Source: Cyanobium sp. ATX 6A2
GTDB taxonomy: Bacteria; Cyanobacteriota; Cyanobacteriia; PCC-6307; Cyanobiaceae
Reading direction: 5' to 3'
NCBI RefSeq assembly: GCF_024346355.1
Contig: NZ_JAGQCU010000011.1
Location: forward strand, 1-64,000
DNA: 64,000 nucleotides
In this document: positions 28,454-35,248 of the stretch, in pieces
Layout of the letters: each line of letters begins with the position of its first letter
Position numbering within the stretch: position 1 is the stretch's first letter
Program-made: the position numbers and the translations under genes
Notes under the pieces: model-generated
What the model was told of the DNA's origin: nothing
The model's input: the letters and a program-made list of their open reading frames with translations, nothing else
Databases searched by the model: none

Positions 28454-29217
28454 ATGCGCAGCCGAAGACGACAGGGCCTGCTGATGGTGCTGGCGGGGCC
28501 ACTGCTGCTGGCCTCCTGGCTGGCAGCAGGGCCGATCCGGCCGCTGTGGGACGGGCTCGACCGCTGGTTCTTCTCCATCACCAACGCCAGCCTGGGCCTC
28601 AGCCCGCTCTGGGATGGGCTCTGGGCCATCACCAACCACCGGCTGTTCGACCTGCCGGCAGCCCTCACCATGGCGGGCCTGTTTCTGTTCTCGGGCCGCA
28701 GCAGCAGCCCCCCCGCTGGGCCACGCTGTTGGTCCATGCTCTGATCGGGGCGCTGCTGGGCCTGCTGGCCCAGGGCTTGATCTATAAGTGGGTAGATCTC
28801 AGCCGTCTCAGCCCCACCCTGGAGCTGCCGGGCAGCCAGCGGCTCAGCGAGCTGACGCCCTGGATCCGCACCAAGGACGCGTCCCGTGGCAGCTTCCCCG
28901 CTGACCATGGCCTGATCCTGTTCACGCTCACCCTCTATGGCTGGCGCGTCCTGGAACCCTGGGCCCGCTGGAGCGCCGCCGCCGGCGCCGTGCTGTTCAC
29001 CCTGCCGCGGCTGATGAGCGGGGCCCACTGGCTCACCGACATCCTCTGCGGCTCGATCCCGATGGGACTGATCACCGTGGGGCTGTACCAAGGGCTCGGC
29101 CTCGACGGTCCGATCGAGCGCCGCATCGTGCCCCTGCTGGAACACTGGATCCGGGCGCTCACCCCGGCACGGCTGCGGCGCTGGCTGGATCGGCAGCCAC
29201 GCCGTACAGCCTGCTGA
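28454..29217 (+). pseudogene. PAP2 family phosphatase with a C-tract frameshift
   Basis: A membrane PAP2-type phosphatase of about 250 residues split between two frames. Frame one runs from ATG 28454 through several helices and stops at 28744. The next frame, from about 28708, continues WATLLVHALIGALLGLLAQG and carries the phosphatase motifs: KDASRGSFPADHG (K...FPxDH) and RLMSGAHWLTDILCG (SGxHxxxD). The break falls in a run of seven C (28708-28714); one more C would restore a single frame. Homopolymer error, phase variation or recent inactivation are all possible. Substrate class: lipid phosphate or diphosphate. Confidence 0.75.
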
Positions 29218-29225
29218 GGCCGTCC

Positions 29226-29290
29226 TCACTGGCCGGGGTGACGCAGCGCCACGTAGTACGGCACGCCGTTGTCGCCGGCGGCATGGGGGC
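29226..29290 (-). pseudogene. Short mtnA-like fragment, left of the integron
   Basis: The minus strand reads AAGDNGVPYYVAL followed by RHPGQ and a stop. Intact MtnA in this window (residues 271-283) reads AAHDNGVPFYVAL. DNA similarity to that part of mtnA extends over about 30 bp. It is too short to be functional and ends immediately after the match. Because the match is short, this could still be coincidence. Confidence 0.45.
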
Positions 29291-29353
29291 AGGTGGGCTG
29301 GAGCGAACTGAGGAAGTCATGGCGGGGCAATCCTGAGACAGCCCACCAAGGCC

Positions 29354-30299
29354 ATGACCATGACATCCGAGGCCAAGCCTGCAGGCCTGATCCAGCGATT
29401 CCGTGAGGAGCTGGAGGTGCGCCGCTATGCCCGGCGGACGGTGGCGACCTATGAGCAGTGGCTGCGGCGATACCTGCGCTTTCACCGGATGCGGCATCCC
29501 CGGGAGATGGGAGAGGCTGAGATCAATGCCTTCCTCAGCCATCTGGCCACGCAGGAGCACGTGAGTGCCTCAACGCAGAACCAGGCCCTGGCGGCACTGC
29601 TGTTTCTCTATCGCCGGGTGCTCGGCAGTGATGTGGGGAACCTGGAAGGGGTGATCCGCGCCCGAAGGCGGCCGCGCCTTCCCGTAGTGCTCACGGTGGC
29701 GGAGGTTCGCGCCGTACTGGGTCATCTCGATGGAGCCGAGAGCCTGGTGGCCCAACTGCTGTATGGCAGTGGCCTGCGGCTGATGGAGGCGCTCCGCCTG
29801 CGGATCAAGGATGTGGATCTGGAGCAGCGCTGCATCACCGTGCGCTGCGGCAAGGGAGACAAGGACCGGCGCACTGTGCTTCCTTCCAGCCTGGTGGAGC
29901 CCCTGAAGCGGCACCTGCAGGGCGTGAGACGTGTGCACCACGCCGATCTCGCTGCCGGCTGGAGTGCCGTGGAGTTGCCCCATACCCTGGAGAGGAAATA
30001 CCGCAACGCGGCCCGGGAATGGGGCAACTCCACGGCAGAACATCGAGGGAAGGCACCATCTCGATCCCAGCCTTGTGCAGCGCGCCGTGCGCGCAGCCGT
30101 GCAGGCCGCGGGGATCAGCAAACCGGCGACCTGCCACACCTTCCGCCATTCATTCGCCACACACCTTCTGGAGCAGGGAGCCGACATCCGCACGATTCAG
30201 GAGCTGCTCGGCCACAGCGATGTGAAAACCACCATGATCTATACCCATGTGCTGAATCGCGGTCCCTCAGGAGTTCGCAGCCCCGCAGACCTGCTCTGA
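29354..30299 (+). pseudogene. intI: Integron integrase IntI, frameshifted
   Basis: Tyrosine recombinase of the integron type, catalysing attI x attC recombination. The N-terminal SAM-like domain is intact, as is box I with the first catalytic Arg ([18 protein letters not shown]142). The IntI-specific patch begins normally ([18 protein letters not shown]). There the frame changes: the expected continuation (WGWQYVFP-like, family knowledge) is missing and the rest lies in another frame: RRHHLDPS-like start, [23 protein letters not shown], and catalytic Tyr in [10 protein letters not shown], ending at 30299. The first frame itself runs on to 30340. The protein is probably inactive unless recoding occurs. 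All other catalytic residues remain. Confidence 0.88.
29965..30037. repeat. Exact 18-bp inverted repeat at the integrase lesion
   Basis: TGCCGTGGAGTTGCCCCA (29965-29982) and its perfect reverse complement (30020-30037) flank 37 bp. The right arm sits exactly where integrase homology breaks and the frame shifts. The left arm encodes normal IntI residues (the SAVELPH region), so the right arm looks like an inverted copy laid over lost sequence, as template switching during replication would produce. Confidence 0.85.
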
Positions 30300-30464
30300 G
30301 GAATGGAGAGATCTTCCGCGGACCGCGTAACAATCCATGAAGCAGGTAGCGATCCCCAAGAAGCCTTGCTACAGCTAAACTGTCGAAAGTCGAGGAGGTG
30401 AACTCTCGCAGCTTATGCGACAAAGAATTGGCTGGCGCGAGCTTCTGTGGACTGCCGAATCACT

Positions 30465-30471
30465 GTTAGGT
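30465..30471 (+). other. attI-like core site
   Basis: GTTAGGT matches the GTTRRRY core and is the left boundary of the first cassette. Its exact complement ACCTAAC ends that cassette's gene at 31284. The region 30300-30464 between the integrase and this core holds no gene; accessory attI integrase-binding sites and the cassette promoter would be expected there, but I could not identify them. Confidence 0.7.
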
Positions 30472-30479
30472 ATCCAAGC

Positions 30480-31289
30480 GTGAAGCATCGATTGCCAGGG
30501 CCAGAAGACCTGACCGCAGAGATGCTTATAGAGCAAGTTGCTGAGCTCCGTGAGATTGGCATTTGCGAACAGGAACCCATTCAGCTGGCACTGGCGCAAA
30601 GCATTATCATTAACTCTCTCGGTGGTGAGTTCTGGGCAAGCGAATGTACTTCTTTCGGGAAGAAGCAGGAGTTCTTCGCACAGAAGTCTGACGTACGCGT
30701 CATTCATCTTGCACACGTGCTTTGGTGTCTAAAAGGGAGCCCGGGCTTCCACGACTTTCTCAAGAAAAACGATAGCAATAATTTTGAGTCTACATACTAT
30801 GAGGCAGTTGTCGCATATCTGTTTTACAAGGAGTCCTGCTCGGTTGAGCTGGTAATCCCGTCTCAAGTCAGGGGAGAGGATTTCGACCTCAGGATTAAAG
30901 GCTTCGGAACATATGCAAGCCTAAACGTCGAGGTTAAAGCTCGGCGAAACATCTTCCGCAGCCAAGACCAAGCCTTGAATTTCCTAAAGAGTCACCGGAG
31001 CCAGCTTCCCAGGGATATGAACGGCGCGATCTTCATCAAGTTAGATATAGGCAACGGATCCATCGATCAGGTCGCACTTATTTCTGCTACCAAACGTTTC
31101 TTGAAAGACACATCCCGTGTCAAGTTTGTCGTGTATTGCTGGGACGGATCCCCTATAGAGAATGCCATTGCTCTTGAGTATTGCGCCGTTGACTTGAATG
31201 GTTCCATGGGGGCGATACTTGGTTCGGCATTCCGACCAGTTGCTCCACAGTTCATGATTGATGCGGCAATCATGAACAAAAATACCTAA
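30480..31289 (+). CDS. Cassette 1 protein, putative PD-(D/E)XK-type nuclease
   Basis: A 269-residue soluble protein of lower-GC codon usage than the host. The central region STYYEAVVAYLFYKE then GEDFDLRI...LNVEVKARRNIF places an acidic residue before an ExK pair (about residues 145-165), the spacing of restriction-endonuclease-like active sites. The GTG start at 30480 lies 9 bp after the recombination core; an upstream GTG would span the core and is unlikely. The stop codon lies inside the attC core, the normal compact cassette design. A defence role is a guess; no methyltransferase partner is present. Confidence 0.72.
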   Translation: MKHRLPGPEDLTAEMLIEQVAELREIGICEQEPIQLALAQSIIINSLGGEFWASECTSFGKKQEFFAQKSDVRVIHLAHVLWCLKGSPGFHDFLKKNDSNNFESTYYEAVVAYLFYKESCSVELVIPSQVRGEDFDLRIKGFGTYASLNVEVKARRNIFRSQDQALNFLKSHRSQLPRDMNGAIFIKLDIGNGSIDQVALISATKRFLKDTSRVKFVVYCWDGSPIENAIALEYCAVDLNGSMGAILGSAFRPVAPQFMIDAAIMNKNT

Positions 31290-31370
31290 CATCATCATCC
31301 ACCCGGCCCGTTTCAGAATCTAGGTTCATTGGCCATGGTCCCTACGGGCGGGTGATGATGGGCGTTCGGC
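31284..31370 (+). repeat. attC site of cassette 1
   Basis: Core ACCTAAC (31284-31290) and core GTTCGGC (31364-31370) enclose an imperfect palindrome: ATCATC-C-ACCCG pairs with CGGGCGGGTGATGAT, leaving unpaired extrahelical bases on one arm as in typical attC hairpins. About 87 bp, in the normal size range. Confidence 0.85.
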
Positions 31371-31398
31371 TAGGGAGGTGAGTCGCTTCGAGGAGGCC

Positions 31399-31725
31399 AT
31401 GTCGATCCTCGAGGCGGTGAAAGAGGTGATGCGACTGCGTGGGTCGGCGATGACGGTCGCCGAGGTCTACGGCGACGTCATTGCGGCTGGCCTGTACACC
31501 TTTCACGCCGACAACCCGCACCAGATCGTAGCGGGCCAGATTCGCCGGCATTGCATCGGGCTCGTCTTCCCAACCGCGACCCAGTCCAAGCACTTCCGGA
31601 TCGTCGATCACAACAAGTGCTACTTCCTGGATACGCTGACCGCGGCGTGGTTCGATCAGGCGGGGTGCCGGGCACCGCTGGCTGCGCAAGGGAGCGCTGC
31701 CGGCGAGGGCAATGTTGTGGATTGA
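31399..31725 (+). CDS. Cassette 2 first gene: small winged-helix (HARE-HTH-like) protein
   Basis: A 108-residue protein starting MSILEAVKEVMRLRG (an in-frame GTG at 31378 is also possible). The pattern AMTVAEVYGDVIAAGLYTF ... IVAGQIRRHCIG ... KHFRIVDHNKCYFLD resembles the HARE-HTH/HB1-ASXL winged helix fused to restriction endonucleases and to RNA polymerase delta subunit, where it helps read DNA features. Here it stands alone near the left edge of a two-gene cassette. The C-terminal ~25 residues are Ala/Gly-rich. Function is inferred only from the fold. Confidence 0.6.
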   Translation: MSILEAVKEVMRLRGSAMTVAEVYGDVIAAGLYTFHADNPHQIVAGQIRRHCIGLVFPTATQSKHFRIVDHNKCYFLDTLTAAWFDQAGCRAPLAAQGSAAGEGNVVD

Positions 31726-31740
31726 CGGTGTGGGGTGAAC

Positions 31741-31763
31741 CCGCGGCCGCTGGCCGGCCGCGG
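31741..31763. terminator. GC-rich hairpin after the wHTH gene
   Basis: CCGCGGCCG (31741-31749), loop CTGGC, then CGGCCGCGG (31755-31763): a perfect 9-bp stem 16 bp past the stop. No T-run follows. It could end or slow transcription inside cassette 2. It is not an attC site, since no cores flank it. Confidence 0.5.
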
Positions 31764-31843
31764 CGGGGGAGCGGTGTGCTCGTGCGGCGGGAATGCGGCT
31801 CAATGGGGCCGGGGATCGGTGCGTGCGGACGGTTGCGGCCTGG

Positions 31844-31872
31844 TTGACAGTGTTGCACGCAGGGGCCAAGAT
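31844..31872 (+). promoter_or_regulatory. Candidate promoter for the 555-residue gene
   Basis: TTGACA at 31844-31849 is a perfect -35 hexamer; 17 bp later CAAGAT is a weak -10. The gene starts 67 bp further on, with a GGGGAGAG ribosome site. An internal promoter would let the second gene of the cassette be expressed regardless of position in the array. The weak -10 keeps this tentative. Confidence 0.35.
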
Positions 31873-31938
31873 CGGAATATCCGGTCGTGTGTGACTGGTG
31901 CTTGTACTTCCTACGCGCTGCCTGACTAGGGGAGAGAC

Positions 31939-33606
31939 ATGCCAGACATCAGAAGCTTCGGCCCCGATCTCATCGTCCACCCAGTCTACGACCCGGCAAT
32001 CAAGGCCTTGCTCAACAAATGGCGGCTTGTGCGGACGGCGCGGATATTGGTCGTGGTCGATCCCAGCATTGCCGTCGCACCCGTGCCGAACGGCTTCGGC
32101 ATCTCGCGCGTGATCGAGCTTATCCGCAACACCCGGATCGGCTGCCTGCGGTTCCGGGTCGATATCGCCCAGCGCGGGCTCGGCTCGCCCGCGGTGGTCG
32201 CCTCGCCTTCGCCGACGCAGCCGAAATACACCAATTTCCGCTTCAATATGCTCGATGGCGGCGCGGCCGTGATCGACCAGTACGAACAGATTTGGTGCTT
32301 CGGCTTCGAGCCCGACAACAACGGCACGACGAACGACAGCCCGATCATGGCTGCTGGCAATTTCCCCTCCACCGATGCCGAGCTGACCAAGCTCGATGAA
32401 TGGATGACGGAGAAGAAGGGCGGCCTGTTCGGTACGGGCGATCACCACTATCTGGGCGCGTCGATGTGCCACCGCATTCCCCGGCTCGGCACGATGCGGC
32501 GCTGGACCAATGCCGACGGGGTTCCGACCCAGTTCGGCACCACCCGGATCGACACGCTGCGCCCACCCTCGGCGGCGTTCGAGCCCGGCGCGCCCGGCGG
32601 CCCGCAATCCCTCGACAACACGCCGCATCAGGGCGACCTGACGGTGCAGCCGATCACCTGGCTGCCCGATGCCTCGGTGCGGATCTCGTTCATCCACTAC
32701 AAGCGCCGCCCGCACCCCGTGCTGTGCCACCCCGAGCTCGGGCCGATCAACGTCATGCCCGATCACGCCCATGAAGGCTGGTGCGTTCCCGAACCCGATC
32801 TTGCGGCCAAGAAGAAGTTCAAGAACGAGCCAGAATATCCCGATGCCATCGACGGCGGCGACAAGCCCGCGCCGCAGATCATCGCGGTCGGAAGCAATCT
32901 GGGGCATCCGCCCTACAATTTCGGGAAGGGGCCGCAGGCGGCCCGCGTCAACAACCCGATGATCTCGGTCTATGACGGGCACCGCGCCGGCGTCGGCCGC
33001 GTGGCGACCGACAGCACGTGGCACCACTGGATGGATGTCAACATCGACAACATCGCCATCGCCAACACCAATGATTGGAAGAAAATCGGCCGCTACTTCC
33101 AGAACCTGGCGGTCTGGCTCTGCCCGCCGGGCTTCGGCACTTCGTGCTTCCACGCGGCGGTGGTCTTCAGCCATTTCGAGGCCGTCGGCTTCCAGGAATA
33201 TTACCGCGATGCCCCGGTGCTCGAACTGGGCGAGGCGGCGCGCAAGCATCTCTACCTGACGCTCGGCCCCTGCTGGGTGTCGCAGTTCCTGATCGACATC
33301 ATTCTCGATTTCAAGCTGGTGAGGCGCGAGCTTATTCCGGACATCCGCAAGCGGCTGCCGGAGGTCACCTTCGACAATGTGCTGCTCGAACAGCTGGTGC
33401 TCGGCCACATGGTGAAGGCAACGTTCGACCAGGCCGAGGAGATCAGGAGCGCGGGCGGCGCGATCGAGAAGCTCCAGCTCAAAGAGCTGCCCGAACCCGC
33501 CAGGTTCTTTGCCGAGCCGATGAAGAAGGCGGTCGGCGAGTACCGGGACACGACGCGTCAGGCCGCCGAAAACCACCTGAAGGGGCTCGACATGCTGTTC
33601 AGCTGA
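31939..33606 (+). CDS. Cassette 2 second gene: large protein of unknown function
   Basis: A 555-residue protein, unusually long for an integron cassette. The start ATG has a good ribosome site (GGGGAGAG). The N-terminal half contains a Rossmann-like strand (TARILVVVDPS) and a KKGGLFGTGDHHYLGASMCH segment, recalling the elbow of class I glutamine-amidotransferase/ThuA-like folds, though no clear catalytic cysteine is assigned. The middle has several His/Asp/Trp-rich stretches and the C-terminal 120 residues look helical. Codon choice (frequent GCG, CGC, AAT in 'aatatt') and GC differ from neighbouring cassettes and suggest a proteobacterial donor. Family not recognised. Confidence 0.7.
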   Translation: MPDIRSFGPDLIVHPVYDPAIKALLNKWRLVRTARILVVVDPSIAVAPVPNGFGISRVIELIRNTRIGCLRFRVDIAQRGLGSPAVVASPSPTQPKYTNFRFNMLDGGAAVIDQYEQIWCFGFEPDNNGTTNDSPIMAAGNFPSTDAELTKLDEWMTEKKGGLFGTGDHHYLGASMCHRIPRLGTMRRWTNADGVPTQFGTTRIDTLRPPSAAFEPGAPGGPQSLDNTPHQGDLTVQPITWLPDASVRISFIHYKRRPHPVLCHPELGPINVMPDHAHEGWCVPEPDLAAKKKFKNEPEYPDAIDGGDKPAPQIIAVGSNLGHPPYNFGKGPQAARVNNPMISVYDGHRAGVGRVATDSTWHHWMDVNIDNIAIANTNDWKKIGRYFQNLAVWLCPPGFGTSCFHAAVVFSHFEAVGFQEYYRDAPVLELGEAARKHLYLTLGPCWVSQFLIDIILDFKLVRRELIPDIRKRLPEVTFDNVLLEQLVLGHMVKATFDQAEEIRSAGGAIEKLQLKELPEPARFFAEPMKKAVGEYRDTTRQAAENHLKGLDMLFS

Positions 33607-33716
33607 ACGCACAACAGTGCCCAACCGGATCTCTCTGGAATTAGGGCTTGCTGAATTACCCAGATCTATTGCGCCGCATTCCCTCCTCATCTGACCGCAC
33701 AGAGGCCATGACGGCC

Positions 33717-33807
33717 GCCGAACAATACCATCCACCTGAGCCGCCTCCATATAAGCCTTTGCTTTCTCCGCCAGCTCATTGCGGCCAGGCGATGGCAAGC
33801 GTTAAGC
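33717..33807 (+). repeat. attC site of cassette 2
   Basis: Core GCCGAAC (33717-33723) is the exact complement of this cassette's left-edge core GTTCGGC. The distal core is GTTAAGC (33801-33807). Inner arms pair as CCATC-CACCTG-GCCGC with GCGGCCAGGCGATGG, with a few unpaired bases. About 91 bp. The 110 bp between the large gene's stop and this site hold no gene. Confidence 0.82.
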
Positions 33808-33809
33808 GT

Positions 33810-34523
33810 ATGCATATCGTAACCTGGAACTGCAATGGTGCATTGCGCAACAAGCTCGATGCTTTAGACGCCTTGAATTTTGATATTGCCGTCATCCAAG
33901 AGTGCGAGGATCCTGGACGCTCCACGAGTGCTTCGTATAAGTCATGGGCGAAGAACTATCTGTGGACTGGACAGAATAGGCACAAGGGGCTTGGAGTGTT
34001 CGCTGCTCCCGGAGTAAAGCTTGCCCCTGTTGATCTTGATCTAGGCAAACTCGAATCGTTTCTTCCGTGCCAGGTTCACGATAGCTTCTTGCTCGTGGCT
34101 GCATGGACTCGGCAAGCAAACTCACCTACCTTCCAATACATTGGACAGCTCTGGAAGTTCATTCAAGCTCACCGCGCCGTGCTTTCAACTCAGCCAATGG
34201 TGATCGCGGGAGATCTGAATAGCAATGTCCGCTGGGATAAATGGGATCGCTGGTGGAACCACACTGATGTAGTCAGAGAGCTCTCGGAAATGGGCCTGGA
34301 GAGCGTCTACCACCGTAGTCGCGGAATTCCGCAGGGTTCAGAACCGGAGCCAACCTTCTTTTTACAGCGGAATCCTGCCAAGGCGTATCACATCGATTAC
34401 GCCTTCGCGCCTGTTGCATGGCTAGGTGACTGTTCAGCTTGGGTTGGTGAATCAGACCAGTGGTTGCAATGGAGCGATCACATGCCTCTCGTAGTTCGAG
34501 TGGATCTTCCCAATGATGCCTAA
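33810..34523 (+). CDS. Cassette 3 protein: endonuclease/exonuclease/phosphatase family
   Basis: A 237-residue EEP-fold enzyme (DNase I/AP-endonuclease/inositol phosphatase superfamily). All landmark motifs are present: TWNCNGAL at the start (metal Asn), IAVIQECED (metal Glu), VIAGDLNSN (catalytic Asp and Asn), HIDYAFAP and WSDHMPLVV (catalytic Asp-His). It is therefore likely an active metal-dependent phosphodiesterase; substrate unknown. The start at 33810 is 2 bp past the recombination core; a longer frame upstream crosses the attC and is not used. The stop TAA is inside the next attC core. Confidence 0.88.
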   Translation: MHIVTWNCNGALRNKLDALDALNFDIAVIQECEDPGRSTSASYKSWAKNYLWTGQNRHKGLGVFAAPGVKLAPVDLDLGKLESFLPCQVHDSFLLVAAWTRQANSPTFQYIGQLWKFIQAHRAVLSTQPMVIAGDLNSNVRWDKWDRWWNHTDVVRELSEMGLESVYHRSRGIPQGSEPEPTFFLQRNPAKAYHIDYAFAPVAWLGDCSAWVGESDQWLQWSDHMPLVVRVDLPNDA

Positions 34524-34607
34524 CATGCCCCCTGAGTGGACAGGCCACCAGCGATTCTCTGCTTGCGTTTTAGACTATTTGCCTGCCACTCAGGGGCAGC
34601 GTTATAT
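34518..34607 (+). repeat. attC site of cassette 3
   Basis: Cores GCCTAAC (34518-34524) and GTTATAT (34601-34607). Inner arms TGCCCCCTGAGTGG and CCACTCAGGGGCA pair over 13 bp with one bulged base, giving the strongest hairpin in the array. About 90 bp. Confidence 0.9.
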
Positions 34608-34630
34608 CGCTACGTGGTTGTGTAATCGAG

Positions 34631-34951
34631 ATGCATCCTAAATTGGCATGGATACCTGTCCAGTTGGTGATGGTTGTCATCGGTCTAAGTGGAATAATAT
34701 TGGCCAACTCACGATTTGGAGGCGCGTTCTTCTGGGGGTTGCTCGTGGTGGTCGCGCCATTGGCTTGCGCCTATTTCATCTTGTTTCGGGTGGTTCCCGT
34801 CCGTTGTCCGAGCTGCAAGGGAAAGATGAGATTTCGAACCATCAGGCGTGGGATAGGCCCGGGATCACAAAAGGCAGAAACCCGGCTTCTGCACGGCTTT
34901 GTGTGCGCCAGGTGTTCCGAAGAAGATCTTCATGAGATCCCATTCAGCTAG
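34631..34951 (+). CDS. Cassette 4 protein: small membrane protein with zinc ribbon
   Basis: A 106-residue protein. Two hydrophobic segments (about residues 8-25 and 31-52) are followed by a cytosolic or periplasmic tail with two CxxC pairs (CPSCKGKMRF and CARCSEE), which could bind zinc. The stop is 2 bp before the attC core, so the gene fills the cassette. No family is recognised; small membrane proteins of unknown function are common cassette cargo. Confidence 0.72.
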   Translation: MHPKLAWIPVQLVMVVIGLSGIILANSRFGGAFFWGLLVVVAPLACAYFILFRVVPVRCPSCKGKMRFRTIRRGIGPGSQKAETRLLHGFVCARCSEEDLHEIPFS

Positions 34952-34953
34952 AG

Positions 34954-35018
34954 ATATAACCAATCGTTGCACGGGTCGCCTCCTTGCGGGCGGCGCCCGT
35001 GAACTCGATGCGTTAACT
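34954..35018 (+). repeat. attC site of cassette 4
   Basis: Core ATATAAC (34954-34960) is the exact complement of the cassette's left-edge core GTTATAT. The distal core is GTTAACT (35012-35018). Inner arms CACGGG-T-CGCC and GGCG-CCCGTG pair. At 65 bp this is the shortest attC of the array and the last one seen. Confidence 0.85.
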
Positions 35019-35077
35019 AAGAAACGGTGACGGGTACGCCCACCACCAGCCACAGACTGACCGCCCGCCTGTTCACC

Positions 35078-35190
35078 CCTTCTCCCCAGAAAGACCCGCA
35101 ACCCTACCTCTCTCGGCGGCTCCACGCCCCGCGCTCTGATCAGGCCGCTCACCAGCGGTGCCGGCGTCAGGTCGTACGCCAAGCTGGCGC
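35078..35190 (-). pseudogene. mtnA 3' fragment, right of the integron
   Basis: The minus strand reads AYDLTPAPLVSGLIRARGVE then PPREVGLRVFLG. The C-terminus of intact MtnA 1 kb away reads AFDVTPARMVTALITERGVA then PASEAGLRGLYG (residues 337-367). Homology is confined to about 35 codons and there is no upstream coding sequence in frame that fits MtnA. It is a decayed partial copy beside the array end. The 230-bp gap 35019-35248 otherwise shows nothing. Confidence 0.68.
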
Positions 35191-35248
35191 CATCGCCAAG
35201 GCGCTCCACCGCTGCTACCACTGCGGGTGATCCGCGTCGCGTCGCACC

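Larger units (their letters stand above)
29354..35018 (+). mobile_element. Chromosomal integron: integrase plus four gene cassettes
   Basis: An integron-type integrase is followed by an attI-like core at 30465-30471 and four cassettes: 30466-31364, 31365-33801, 33802-34601 and 34602-35012. Each ends in an imperfect palindrome bounded by RYYYAAC and GTTRRRY cores. As expected of a circularised cassette, the left-edge core pairs with its own distal core: GTTAGGT/ACCTAAC, GTTCGGC/GCCGAAC and GTTATAT/ATATAAC are exact, and GTTAAGC/GCCTAAC matches 6 of 7. All genes read away from the attI-like core. Base composition varies between cassettes. Unlike classical integrons, the integrase points the same way as the array. 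Extended past 35018, no further paired core is seen. Confidence 0.88.

Noticed and set aside
30447-30479. Upstream GTG start for the cassette 1 gene
   Set aside because: It would place the start outside the cassette, across the recombination core.
31726-31938. Possible extra attC between the two genes of cassette 2
   Set aside because: The GC-rich palindrome has no flanking RYYYAAC/GTTRRRY pair, and the cores at 31364 and 33717 already match each other exactly.
33602-33807. A ~200-bp attC starting at the stop codon of the 555-residue gene (GCTGAAC)
   Set aside because: Inner arms do not pair and it would be too long; GCCGAAC at 33717 gives exact core match and pairing arms.
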